Of a stretch of DNA of 64,000 nt, positions 12,950-22,572 are shown in pieces. The stretch lies in NCBI RefSeq assembly GCF_010015445.1, contig NC_053128.1, forward strand, positions 11,700,340 through 11,764,339. Reading direction: 5' to 3'. The notes under the pieces were generated by a model. It had not been told where the DNA came from. It saw only the letters and a list, made by a program, of their open reading frames with translations, and made no database searches. The stretch is from Perca fluviatilis (taxonomy: Eukaryota > Chordata > Actinopteri > Perciformes > Percidae). The translations under genes were made by a program, and so were the position numbers. Within the stretch, counting starts at the first letter, position 1. Each line of letters opens with the position of its first letter.

Positions 12950-14316
12950 GCTAGCAACTATGCCTGCTTATGTATTTCAGGAGCACCAGACATAAACAGC
13001 TAGCAACAAGCTAATCACACAATGCATTCGCATGAACGGGTTCGTATGATATTGTTTGAAAACTTAAGCACAACATTTCGTATGATATCTTACAAAATTA
13101 CGGCATTGGGGGTCACAAGGCAGTTATGGAGATCGGTTACGTCACAATTACATTTAGCCACAAAAAGGGCCTGTGAAACGATGATGTGACAATTAAGTTT
13201 AGGCACCAAAACGACTTTGGGTTAAAACACTGGCCCCCTTAAGTGGTACATCCAGGACACGCACACCCGTTTCCTGGGTGAAAGTCTTGTGTTTTTCCCT
13301 TAACTTCTTATGGGACTCCACTCCCCCGCTTGAAAGCCCTGTGGTTTGGAACCAAAGGTACGTCTCATGTCGTTAAATTGCATCCACTATGCAATTTAAC
13401 AACATGAGACATCCATTTCTTTCACTTGCTTCCCTTCCTCGCATCTTAAGACTTTCCCTCCGGAACCTCCATTGGCATCGGAAGACTCCTGTAAATGAAA
13501 CGTCATCGATATAGACTATCAAAAAAGAGACATGAGATACAGCCCCAAACTCCCACCCGACCTTCTGCATATGCAGAATTTTATACTAGGTGCTCCGATC
13601 ATAAGCACTTGGAATATTCCTTTAACTGGAGTTGCAAATATTCATGCAAGGCATGACTCAACAAAATAACCATAGTGTTCAATTTTATCGTAATAACTTC
13701 AAAGGTCATTCTAAATGTCAAGTCAGATTTATCTTTTTAAGTGTTGTAGAACTGATTTATGCTCTTCTTGAGGAAAAAGAAAAACTGTAACAATAAAAAC
13801 AGAATCATCTCATTTTTATCTACAAAATCACCTTGTTGATAAATCCACCCCATACCACCTCTCCTGGCCATGACAGACACAAGCAACCACATTTTCTCAA
13901 GGCTCTGACATCTCTTTGTATGCAATTATTCATTGTCACACCACATCCTATCTTAGCTGTCATCTTTTTTTGCCAGCCTGTGTGTCATTTTATCTTCCTC
14001 AGCCTCTGTGAACCGTTTCCTCAGCCTGGCTTTCTGAGCGCAGCGGGGAGCAGATATCTCAAACTTGCCTTGTTAAACACAAAATAGAAGGCAGGCCACA
14101 GAAAGGCTGAGTGTCAGTGCCTCTGTGTTTGTTCAGCAAATACCATCAGTAAGAAACCCGTGTTTGTGTAGAGGAGACGCTGACAGTATGTGAAATAGGG
14201 GAAAAGGAAAAGGTGGGAACAAGGCACATATAGATAGACGCTTTCTGTAATGACACGTAGAAGCTTTTTCTGATCTGGCACCCCCCCATTAGCACAACAA
14301 CAGCATGTGTCATCAA
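12949..14316. other. No recognised gene; contains a strong hairpin at 13362-13410
   Basis: The sequence holds an inverted repeat described separately and otherwise short ORFs on both strands with no domain. The part 13030-13370 ('ttcgtatgatat' twice, 'gttacgtcacaattac') looks like an old interspersed repeat, which I cannot name. Confidence 0.4.
13362..13410. repeat. 22-bp inverted repeat with 5-nt loop (hairpin)
   Basis: The left arm 13362-13383 (gtctcatgtcgttaaattgc...) and right arm 13389-13410 are reverse complements with one mismatch, separated by 'ccact'. The hairpin is too short and too perfect for a typical microRNA precursor. It may be the centre of a foldback element or a recombination-prone palindrome. 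Confidence 0.85.
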
Positions 14317-14835
14317 TTAAAGGGGCGCTATGCAGTTTTGGCAATTTCTTCGCTGTTTACTCGCTTTTTGCTTGCAGGTTTCTCTACAGAGCTCCCCCTA
14401 CAGCTTCGGAATAGATATTTGGCAGCTCCTATGTTTACTTGTGTCTGACTCCTCGCTCAGTCAGTCGTCCGTTTCCTCTTTCTCTGTTCCTCCGACAATG
14501 CTTTCCAAGCTCTCTGCCTCTATTTTGCCAGCTCAGCCATGACAATAGTGTGAAAAACTCCATCGCTACCTTGTTCTTATAGCTAGCCGGTTCCTGGATG
14601 GGGGCGTGGATGTGTGCAGTGCCTAAAGCAATTTGTTACATCGCAAGACCTGATATCACGCGATACTTCCTGACACTGGCCAAAAGTTGCAAGGGTGGTT
14701 TTTCCACTCACAGGCGCTAGGGGGGAAACGAGACGACCACCATTCAACCCAAAACGAGTCATAAAACCATTCCAATGATTCCGAAGCTGTTCAGTTAAGG
14801 TAAATTAAGCTAAAAAAAACTGCATAGTTCCACTT
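14317..14835. mobile_element. ~0.52-kb MITE with 'aactgcatag' inverted ends
   Basis: The left end TTAAAGGGGCGCTATGCAGTTT and the right end AAACTGCATAGTTCCACTT are inverted relatives: CTATGCAGTTT at the left faces AAACTGCATAG at the right. The interior (for example 'gagctccccctacagc', 'atcacgcgatacttcc') is non-coding on any plausible reading. The layout and inner motifs agree with a common teleost non-autonomous DNA transposon. The final TTAA at the right end has decayed to TTCT. Confidence 0.75.
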
Positions 14836-15184
14836 CTAGACAGATAGATCTCACTTTTGTACCATCTTTGTTGGGAGTCGCACATGTGCAGTAAGTACTG
14901 CTAGCTAGTCAGTTGCAGAGTATGAGGGAGTGCCATGCTAGCAGCTGGGCGAGCATTATAACGTGTGTTACAAAGTGACACATATTCTTCACGGAAGTAA
15001 AGACTGGACTATAATAGAGCTGTTTGAAGCAGTTTGTGAACAGTGTTTTCTGTTGGAGATGGTAAAACCCTTTGGGGTGGACTTTGGGCTTTTTCACTTT
15101 GTAAACCTATAACGTGCACAAAAAAGATATATAACACAATAAAGCAAAGGGACAAAGCCAAAAAGCATAATATGAGCACTTTAA
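14836..15184 (-). mobile_element. Partial MITE, second family, abutting the previous one
   Basis: The right end 'gcataatatgagcactttaa' and the upstream motifs 'aagccaaaaagcataa', 'aaagcccaaagtccacccc' (minus sense) and 'gactcccaacaaagatgg' (minus sense) are in the order I recall for a widespread teleost MITE, read on the minus strand. Only one terminus is seen, because the other half is missing at the junction with the element ending at 14835. The ORF at 14909-15097 on the minus strand is incidental. Confidence 0.6.
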
Positions 15185-15460
15185 AAGATATGTTGAGGGA
15201 ATGGAGGTGCTTGCTAAATTGATTTTACTGTGCCCATGTTTGCATATCCTGAGTCAGTGTATTAAGATGCTATATAGTGTATATGTATTAGTTTAAATAC
15301 TAAATCTTCAGCAAGGAAATGCAAAGACTCATAAGCTTTACAAGGGAAACATAATGCTGATTGAAACGTAATGCTAATTGAATACAGTACAAATGCATTG
15401 TAAGGGAAGAAAGATATGTCAAAGAAATATTTTTTTTAATATCTGTTAAAATATTGCTGC
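15185..15460. other. Short AT-rich spacer before the copia element
   Basis: No feature recognised. It forms the left flank of the copia insertion. Confidence 0.5.
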
Positions 15461-15675
15461 TGTTAAATATAATTTATGTATAACGCTCTTATCAATACAT
15501 TACAGTAATAGTGTCGGTTGCTATATTTGAGGCATTACAGTTTTACGCATACGTAAGTTACGTTCTCTCATACCTGCGTGTATGCCAGTTGAGTGAGTTC
15601 ACTTGTGTGCAATGATTGAGACGGATGAACAGAGCCGTGCATACTAAATAAATAATTATATGGAACAAACGCTCC
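15461..15675 (+). repeat. 5' LTR of the copia element
   Basis: About 215 bp, beginning TGTTAAATAT and ending near AACAAACGCTCC. It aligns along its whole length with the 3' LTR once the nested hAT element is removed. By eye the two LTRs differ at roughly a dozen positions plus a 3-bp indel and a 9-bp duplication (ATGTATGCC) in the 3' copy, so the insertion is not recent. Confidence 0.85.
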
Positions 15676-15821
15676 GCTTATACTTTCACGTCAAGTTAAG
15701 CCTACGCAAGTCAGCTAACTCAACAGGCCATGGGCCCAGGGTTGAAGTTCGACGAGACATATTACGCGGTAGCTAGCTAGCAGAAGAAGACGATAAGCTA
15801 GGAAATCGGCGGGTTGACAAG

Positions 15822-16690
15822 ATAGCCCACCGAGCAACAGGAGTTCAAGTACCGCAGCTTTTATTCGACGGGTCTGAGGAGAAATATGACCTTTGGGAAA
15901 TGCGGTTCCTAGTCTGCCTACACATTCTGAAGTTAAAAGACACTACTTTAAGAGAGCCCACTGATGCAAACGAAGGTCAGCTAGCTGAAGACAGACGGAA
16001 AAATGCTGACTGCTATGCCGTGCTGATAAGGCTAATAGACAATAAGAGCCTATCGCTAATTAGACATGAAGCCGCTGATGATGGCAGGAAAGCCCTGCGT
16101 ATACTTAACATTATTTGGGGAAAAGCAAGCCGCGAATTATAAATATGTACACTTCATTGACAAAGTTACGCATTGGAAGACAACGAGACGGTTACGTACT
16201 ACTTAATAAGGGCAGAGAACATCATTACAGCATTTCGATGCAGGGGAGACCATGAGTGACGGACTAATCGTAGCCATGATGCTAGGCGGGCTACCAGACT
16301 CGTTCAAGCCGCTAGCCGTCCATGTAACACAAAATAAAGATAACATTACATTTGCAGACTTCAAAAGAAGACTATGGGTCTATGAAGAATCAGAGAAAAT
16401 GAAAACGACAGAACCGACTACAGATAATATGATGAAAACGCATACAAGATAGGGCGGAGGCCACAGCAAGACACACAGTAACAGAAAAGAAGAAGATGCC
16501 AACATTACTTGCTACAAGTGTGGAATAAAGGGACACAGGGCGAGAAAGTGTTTCAGGAAAGTGTGGTGTAATTACTGCAAGAACAACACGCATGCAGAAT
16601 CACTTGCAAGAAAAAGGGGGAACAAGATGGCGTCAGAAAAGTTGCAGAGGAACAAAATGGCGACCAAGACCGTCTCTTCAAAGCCAAGTA
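15822..16690 (+). pseudogene. copia gag (nucleocapsid with CCHC zinc knuckle), broken
   Basis: The reading frame opens with VPQLLFDGSEEKYDLWEMRF, the usual start of copia Gag, and continues through DRRKNADCYAVLIRLIDNKS and RHEAADDGRKALRIL. A stop follows at 16141. After a frameshift it resumes with MSDGLIVAMMLGGLPDSFKP and FADFKRRLWVYEESEK, then another stop at 16450. A third frame holds the zinc knuckle CYKCGIKGHRARKC (C-X2-C-X4-H-X4-C, about 16510-16551) and a partial second knuckle CNYCKNNTH lacking its last cysteine. Gag would package element RNA in virus-like particles. Here at least two frameshifts and two stops abolish it. Confidence 0.85.
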
Positions 16691-16714
16691 CGTCAAAAGT
16701 GAAAGGCCACCAGA

Positions 16715-17827
16715 TAACGTGAAAATGAATGACATCAACAAGTTTGAGAACTTCAACAGCTCGTTCCAGCCAGAGACCCACTCAGTGGAATTAGCTGATG
16801 GAAGCAAGTGCAGTGGAATGGCGCAACAGAGAGGAACGGCGGTGATACATCTTCTAGACAACGCTGGACGACAACACACAGCGCAGCAACGAGATACACT
16901 CTACATGCCAATCTTACCCACATGACATCTTCTCAGTGGCAAGAGCAACAAATGGAGGAGCGACAATCACCATTCAAAAAGGGGGACAGTCGCATGGTCA
17001 CCAAGGATGGTAGCAGGTTTGACATTCATGAGAATGAAAATTTGTATTACATGCCAACTGTTGAAAAGAATGTTGATCAATGTAAAGCATGTCATGATAT
17101 GCAGACGTGGCATGAAATATTGGGTCATTGCAATTATGAAGATGTGAAAAAGTTACAAGGGTTGTGAAGGGCATGGAGATTAAGGGAGGTGTAGTTGGGT
17201 CGGATCAGTTATGTGAGGTTTGTACACAGGGAAAGTTCACTCAGACAAGAAATAAGGAGCCAGATAGGAAGACAAAGAAGCCCCTAGAACTAGTCCACAC
17301 TGACTTAGCCGGTCCCAGTGCCAGTACTAAGCATGGAAGGACACAAATATGCCATGTAATTTACAGATGACTACTCTGGTACTATGCTTGTATACTTTCT
17401 AAAGTCCAAGAGTGATACAGTGCAGACCACAGAAAGATTCTTAGCAGACATAGCACCTTATGGAGAAATGAAGTGTATCCGTTCAGATAACGGCACTGAG
17501 TTTACAAATCGAGACTTCCAGACACTGTTAACAAAAAATAGGATCAGACATGAGAGGTCTGCGCCTTATTCACCCCACCAAAATGGCACCGCGGAGAGAG
17601 GTTGGAGAACACTCTATGATATGAGCAGATGCATACTGATTGAGAGCACGTTACCAGATAAATTATGGAACTACGCTATGCAGACCTCAGTTTATGTGAG
17701 GAACAGGCGCTACAGCAGACGCACAAAGAAAACGCCATACGAGCTTTTCACGGGCAAGGCAAAATTTGGATCAGTGTGTTTTACTTATAAGCAAGAGAAA
17801 GGCAAATTGGATTCTAGTCCAATATAG
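16715..17827 (+). pseudogene. copia protease remnant, GAG-pre-integrase and integrase, broken
   Basis: The segment NSSFQPETHSVELADGSKCS belongs to the protease region, but I see no D-T/S-G active-site triplet upstream, so it appears deleted. After a stop near 16922 the GAG-pre-integrase part follows (SRMVTKDGSRFDIHENENLY; TWHEILGHCNYEDVKKLQG). It is completed by LCEVCTQGK, giving an HHCC zinc finger. The integrase core shows the three acidic residues in context: HTDLAGP, then RSDNGTEFTN, then HQNGTAERGWRT. Further copia integrase landmarks are LPDKLWNYAM and KTPYELF. Frame breaks occur at about 17165 and 17368, and the ORF stops at 17825. The integrase would insert the cDNA, but it is inactive here. 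Confidence 0.85.
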
Positions 17828-18388
17828 TTTATTATCCAGACACAGAGACAGTTCAAAAACACAGGTTGGTGAAATTCACCACTAAAACAACCAGAGAAAG
17901 GGAAACACAAACGTCTGCGTCACACAGAGTATGGGGATGTGCATCCTAGGGTTGACAACAGTGAAGAGAATGTTGCTGATGAGAATGTGGAAAATGTACC
18001 AGATCAGGGTGTTCAATGTGGTGTCACTGAGACTTTACCCGAAAATAGTGAGTACACACAGCCAGGTGAAGCAACAGAGACTGTGATCAGAAGGAACCCA
18101 CCGAGAACTAAAAAAAAAACAGTTCATCTACAGGACTTTGAGACAGAGGATACTGAGGATAAACTGCACACATGCATGGACTCTTGATACAGAGCAGTGT
18201 GTGATTTTCCCCAAACTTACCAGGATGCCATTGCATCAACCAAAGCAACACAGTGGAGGAATGCCATGAAAGAGGAGATGCGATCTCTGGAGGAGAATGA
18301 GACCTTCACCCTTTCTCTGTTGCCACCAGGCAAACAGACAGTGGGGGGCAGCTGGGTTTATGCACTTAAGACAGAAATTGATGAGGGG
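17828..18388 (+). pseudogene. copia linker and start of reverse transcriptase, interrupted
   Basis: A variable linker rich in Glu and Asn (17939-18187) precedes PQTYQDAIASTKATQWRNAM, EEMRSLEENETFTL and GSWVYALKTEIDEG, which form the standard N-terminal end of copia RT. Right after IDEG (about 18388) the homology stops, because a ~1 kb insertion separates it from the rest of RT at ~19400. One stop at 18185 lies between linker and RT. Confidence 0.8.
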
Positions 18389-18988
18389 CACCTCCTTCTT
18401 CTCTCAGACAGAGATTTTGGGACGAAGATGGCGGTTCGCTCTTTCACTCACTGACTCTGTGATTCTGTTTTCCAGGGTGGTACTCGGTAAAAATGACAAA
18501 ACTTTTTCCTCCTGAAGTGTACGTGGTGTACTGAAGCTGTGAAGAGTTAGTTATGGAATTTTTGGATGCGTAAAGCCGAGTTAAAGAGTCGCGTTTATAA
18601 CCGCGGGAAACGGGTTTTGTAAACAATGGCGCTAGTTAACAGGTGGGTATTGGGGCTGTATGTGTGATTCTGGGTGCTGGTGTCCTCACTCCCTGGTAAT
18701 GCTTTATTTCGGGTTTTTAAGGTATCCTGACTGCTATAAATGATTGTTATTGTTAAGAGAAGAGGGGTGTGTTGTTTAAAACTTAAAGGGGAGTTCTTCC
18801 TAGAGTTATACAGAAGCAGTTAGGTGTCTGGTCTGTGTTTAAAATGTATGATAAGTTGAACAGTTATCCCTACGTGTATGATGATTCATGTTTTGACTTT
18901 AAAGTCATTTAAATATTAATTTACAGCCAGCGAGGTTTATGATTCACATTACATTAGTATGATGGTGGATTTCTGGAGTTAAAAATAA

Positions 18989-19058
<70 letters not shown>

Positions 19059-19390
19059 TATATAGATATATACAGATTAAAACATGATTTATCCTTTTGA
19101 TATTATTGCACTTTAAAGAGAGTGATATTTATTTTTGTAAAGACATGATTATTTCTGTGAATGTGAGTGTGAAAGATGTTTCCCACTGATATGTGGAGAG
19201 TAGAAAAAAACTGTATTAAGGTGTTTAAATTGAAATTAACAAATGGACACTGAAACATGTTTACACTAGGGTAATGTTGTATTGTTTTATACCATGATTT
19301 GGGAAATTTGTAATAAAGAGACGATTTGGAGACGAAGATGGCGGTTCGCTCTTTCACTCACTGACTCCGTGATTCTCTTTTCCAGGGTTT
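18389..19390. mobile_element. ~1-kb insertion in the copia RT, bounded by 58-bp direct repeats
   Basis: The segment GACGAAGATGGCGGTTCGCT... ending TTTTCCAGGGT occurs at 18421-18478 and again at 19331-19388. The copies are 58 bp each with two mismatches and exactly 910 bp apart, and weaker similarity (AGAGAttttgg / AGAGAcgatttgg) extends a few bases upstream. Between them lies non-coding AT-rich DNA with a TA microsatellite (18995-19070) and a polyadenylation-like AATAAAGAG just before the second copy. The motif AAGATGGCGG resembles a YY1 site, and each repeat ends in a good splice-acceptor sequence. It could be a small terminal-repeat retroelement or a tandem duplication. The family is not recognised. 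Confidence 0.6.
18995..19070. repeat. (TA)n microsatellite
   Basis: TA run ending in GATATA variants, inside the insertion that splits the copia RT. Confidence 0.95.
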
Positions 19391-19402
19391 CATCTAGGAG
19401 AG

Positions 19403-20704
19403 GTGAGAGTAGTGAACCCCCAATCAAAATTATTTGTTACTCCAGTTACACAATTTGAAACACGTAACACAGGCACTGATCATGAGGAAACTTTCTCACC
19501 CACAGCTGATATGACAAGTGTGAGAGTAATCATGCAAAAGGCAGTGCAGGATAACCTAGTCTTACACCAGATAGACATTAAAACTGCTTATTTGCATGTT
19601 CCAATAGACTAGATTTACATGGAGCAATCTGAGGGTTATGAGAAAAAGTCAAACACAGGTGAAAAACTAGTGTGCAAGTTACACAAATCTCTCTATGGTC
19701 TAAAACAATCAGGGAGAAAATGGAATGCTATGTTGCATACATGCTTAATTGAGAATGATTTTGTACAGAACCCAGCTGATACCTGTGTGTGTGTATACAA
19801 GAGAAAAGCACAACGAGAAAGTAATCCTAATAATATGGGCTGATGATCTGATCATAGGAGCTAATAATGAGAGCGTTTTGAAAAATGTGAAGAGCGAGCT
19901 TACTGAAAGGTTCAAAATGAAAGACATGGGAAAGCTGAGACATTTCTTGGGGATAGATTTTGAACAAGCAGGTGGTGTAGTCAAAATGTCTCAAGAGAGA
20001 TATGTGAGAAAAATTCTAGATCGATTTGGAATGCAGTATTGCAGGTCTAGAGAAACTCCATGTGAACCAAAACTTGAATACACAGAAGCTGCTGTAAAAA
20101 TGAACGAGCCAACCACCTGTCCACATGTACCCGACCAGACATACATTTTGTGGTCAGTAAACTCTTCCAGCACTTTGCTGAACCAACAGTAGAACAATGG
20201 AACACAGTAAAACATGTGTTCAGGTACCTCAAAGGTACAACAGAACAAGGGTTATACTTCAGGAGAAATGACACAGAAAAACTAGGTCTAAGGGTCTACA
20301 GCGATGCTGACTGGGCAAGTACATCAGGGTATTGTGTCAGTCTAAACGAAGGAAGCTCTTTGATATCCTTGAAAATAAGAAATCAACCGACAGTAGCACT
20401 GTCAACTTGTGAGGCTGAGTACACGTCCTTAGCATCAGCCATAGAGGAATGCATTTACTTAGAACAACTGCTCAGGGGTATAGACACATACCAATATGCA
20501 CAAACAAAGGTGTATGAAGACAACCAAGGTGCCATAGCACTAGCCAAAAACCCTGTTCACAGACAGCGATGCAAGCATATTGATATTAAGTATCACTTTA
20601 TTAGGGAAAATGTGAACAATGGAAAGTTTATTTTGGAATATTGTCCTACTGAGCAAATGATTGCTAATGTTCTGACAAAGCCAGCTACTAAGCTAAATAT
20701 TTGA
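19403..20704 (+). pseudogene. copia reverse transcriptase and RNase H, broken
   Basis: RT resumes with HEETFSPTADMTSVRVIMQ and HQIDIKTAYLHVPI (QMDVKTAFL-type motif), followed by KLHKSLYGLKQSGRKWN. After a frameshift near 19800 it continues with IIWADDLIIGAN, the catalytic box (x-x-DD; here WADD rather than YVDD), then DMGKLRHFLGIDFEQ and QERYVRKILDRFGM. RNase H follows in another frame from about 20150: HVFRYLKGTTEQGLYF, VYSDADWAS, ALSTCEAEYTSLASAIEE, EDNQGAIALAKNP, HIDIKYHFIRE and MIANVLTKP. Stops at 19610 and 20190 and at least two frameshifts inactivate it. The ORF 20150-20704 (184 codons) is the longest intact stretch of the element. Confidence 0.88.
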
Positions 20705-20864
20705 AAAGATTTGCACAAGACCTCTTTGGCACTTAGGGGTGCAAAGAGTGTTTATTGCTTTAAGATAATGAGGGAGCCTCATTCTGTTATTTTGTTTTCA
20801 TGTAACCCAATGAGATAAGAGCAAGTGGGGGTGTTAAATATCATTTTTGTATAACGCTCTTATC

Positions 20865-21696
20865 TAGGGTTTGGTACCGAAACTCGGTGCCAATAGGGAA
20901 CCGGTGCCGACGTAAACGGTAGTAACGAGACCGAATAAGAACGAAAGTTTCGGTGCCTCATTTCGGTGCTTGACTTTACACTACACCTGACAGCATGTAA
21001 CGTTAGCCTACCTTTAACTAGCAGCTGGATTAAACACCGGTAAAATGCTGACAGCTAACGTTAAACAGTATAAAGTGTGACTGTATTTCACTGTGGAGGA
21101 CTTCAACAGCGGGATGTAACAGTCTGCTCTGCAGCGCAGCAGCAGCTGCCGTTGTCGGAATTCATAGATATACAGTATGTTTATATGGTCGGAATTAAAC
21201 AACACAGACGGTGCGTTCACTTGCAGCTGCCGTCTTCGGAATTAAACAACACAGACGGTGCGTTCACTCGCAGCTGCCGTTGTCGGAATTAAACAACACA
21301 GACGGTGCGTTCACTTGCAGCTGCCATTGTCGGAATTAAACAACACAGATGGTGCATTCACTTAAAACAGGTAGCCTCGTGGTGCATTCACAGTAATTGT
21401 AAAATACCCTTTTCCCATCTGGGGTTCAACAGCAATATACTGGTGAAATAAGTTATTGTTATTGTTATAGTTATTACATTGTTATTAAATCTTTAATTTT
21501 GACTATGGCCTTAGCAATAAACAAGTCACTGACTGTTGTTTACTACCCTTATTTTTTTTCTTCTTCTTTTTTTTTTAACTTTATTGAAAAGTACCGGTTC
21601 AGGCACCAGTTCAGTTACCGTTTAGGCACCGGCACCGTTTTAAAAGTATCGATTTAGCACCGGAATCGAAAAAAAAACAAACGATACCCAACCCTA
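20865..21696. mobile_element. 832-bp non-autonomous hAT element nested in the copia 3' LTR
   Basis: The termini are TAGGGTTTGGTACCG (left) and CGATACCCAACCCTA (right), imperfect inverted repeats of about 15 bp, flanked by a perfect 8-bp target duplication CTCTTATC (20857-20864, 21697-21704). Subterminal DNA is rich in GGTACCG/CGGTGCC-type motifs ('cggtgccaatagggaaccgg', 'caggcaccagttcagttacc'). There is no transposase. A 47-bp minisatellite lies inside at 21191-21370. Confidence 0.93.
21191..21370. repeat. 47-bp tandem repeat, about four units
   Basis: GGAATTAAACAACACAGA begins at 21191, 21238, 21285 and 21332, so the period is exactly 47 bp. Each unit includes GGTGCGTTCACTTGCAGCTG with few substitutions, and the last unit is partial. 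There are no unique spacers, so this is not an array of repeat-spacer type. Confidence 0.93.
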
Positions 21697-22189
21697 CTCT
21701 TATCAATACATTACGGTAATAGTGTTGGTTGCTATATTTGAGGCATTACGGTTTTACGCATACGTAAGGTATTACGTTCTCTCATACCTGCGTGTATGCC
21801 ATGTATGCCAGTTGAGTGAGTTCACTTGTGTGCAATGATTGAGACAGATGAACACAGCCGTGCATACTAAATAAATAACTATATGGAACAAACGCTTCAC
21901 TACTTTATTTTGATATGTGGAGTGTTTTTTTTTTTTTTTTTACGCCTTTTTTGCACCTTTGCCCCAGTAAGAGACACTTTATGCAATTGTCTACAGATAC
22001 ATGATAATAAAAGACTTGTACTTGAAGAATATGTACCCATTTCTTAGTGACATCACATGTTCCAACTTTACACTCACTGTGCTTCTCTTTCACTTTGTGT
22101 TTTCACTCACTTTCTCCATGAATCTGACTAGTGCTTAAAGACAGCACGCATTGTAAGAGCTTTCCGCTCCTAGTCTCACTTTCTCTCCC

Positions 22190-22193
<4 letters not shown>

Positions 22194-22243
<50 letters not shown>
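22194..22243. repeat. (GT)n microsatellite
   Basis: Uninterrupted GT run of 50 bp. Confidence 0.97.
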
Positions 22244-22245
<2 letters not shown>

Positions 22246-22486
22246 CGCTTACACATGTGCATACATACGTGGACCAGACAAGAGCATGGTCGTTATCCGT
22301 AGGGAAGCTAAGGTGAGATAGCAGTGAAGCATGATGAGTGGGAGGTGCATGATGCTGGAGTGCCACATCTATTCGTCTGGCTGTGCAGATGACATCGGCC
22401 CCACAGGCAAAGTCTTGACACTGGATGTCTCAGAGTCATAGGGCACAGGGCCAGTGAGATGAGATCTCTACTTCCTCACTGTATCA

Positions 22487-22529
22487 TACACACACACACG
22501 CACAGATGCATGCACGCACAGACACACAC

Positions 22530-22570
<41 letters not shown>
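22487..22570. repeat. (CA)n microsatellite, interrupted
   Basis: CA run with GCAC and CATA interruptions in the first half and a pure run at about 22539-22569. Confidence 0.95.

Positions 22571-22572
<2 letters not shown>

Larger units (their letters stand above)
15461..21899 (+). mobile_element. Degenerate Ty1/copia LTR retrotransposon with two nested insertions
   Basis: Direct LTRs start TGTTAAATAT at 15461 and 20832. Between them, in copia order, lie gag with a CCHC knuckle, a GAG-pre-integrase segment, integrase, reverse transcriptase and RNase H. Integrase preceding RT identifies Ty1/copia rather than gypsy. A purine tract (AGCAAGTGGGGG) sits directly before the 3' LTR as a polypurine tract. 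About 1 kb at ~18390-19388 and 832 bp at 20865-21696 are later insertions. Multiple stops and frameshifts make it non-functional. The flanks GCTGC and CTACT are not identical, so the target duplication is decayed or the boundaries are off by a few bases. Confidence 0.9.
20832..21899 (+). repeat. 3' LTR of the copia element, split by a hAT insertion
   Basis: The LTR begins TGTTAAATAT directly after a G-rich purine tract. Its homology to the 5' LTR runs to the CTCTTATC site at 20857-20864, stops, and resumes with the second CTCTTATC at 21697-21704, continuing to about 21899. Removing the 832-bp element and one CTCTTATC copy gives a sequence collinear with the 5' LTR. Confidence 0.9.

Noticed and set aside
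12744..13003. ORFs with HTHTHT or THTHTH runs over CA repeats (also at 22459, 45373, 45404, 54719)
   Set aside because: They are translations of dinucleotide microsatellites with no other coding support.
21191..21370. Regularly spaced 47-bp repeats resembling a CRISPR array
   Set aside because: The whole unit repeats with no unique spacers, and it lies inside a eukaryotic hAT element.
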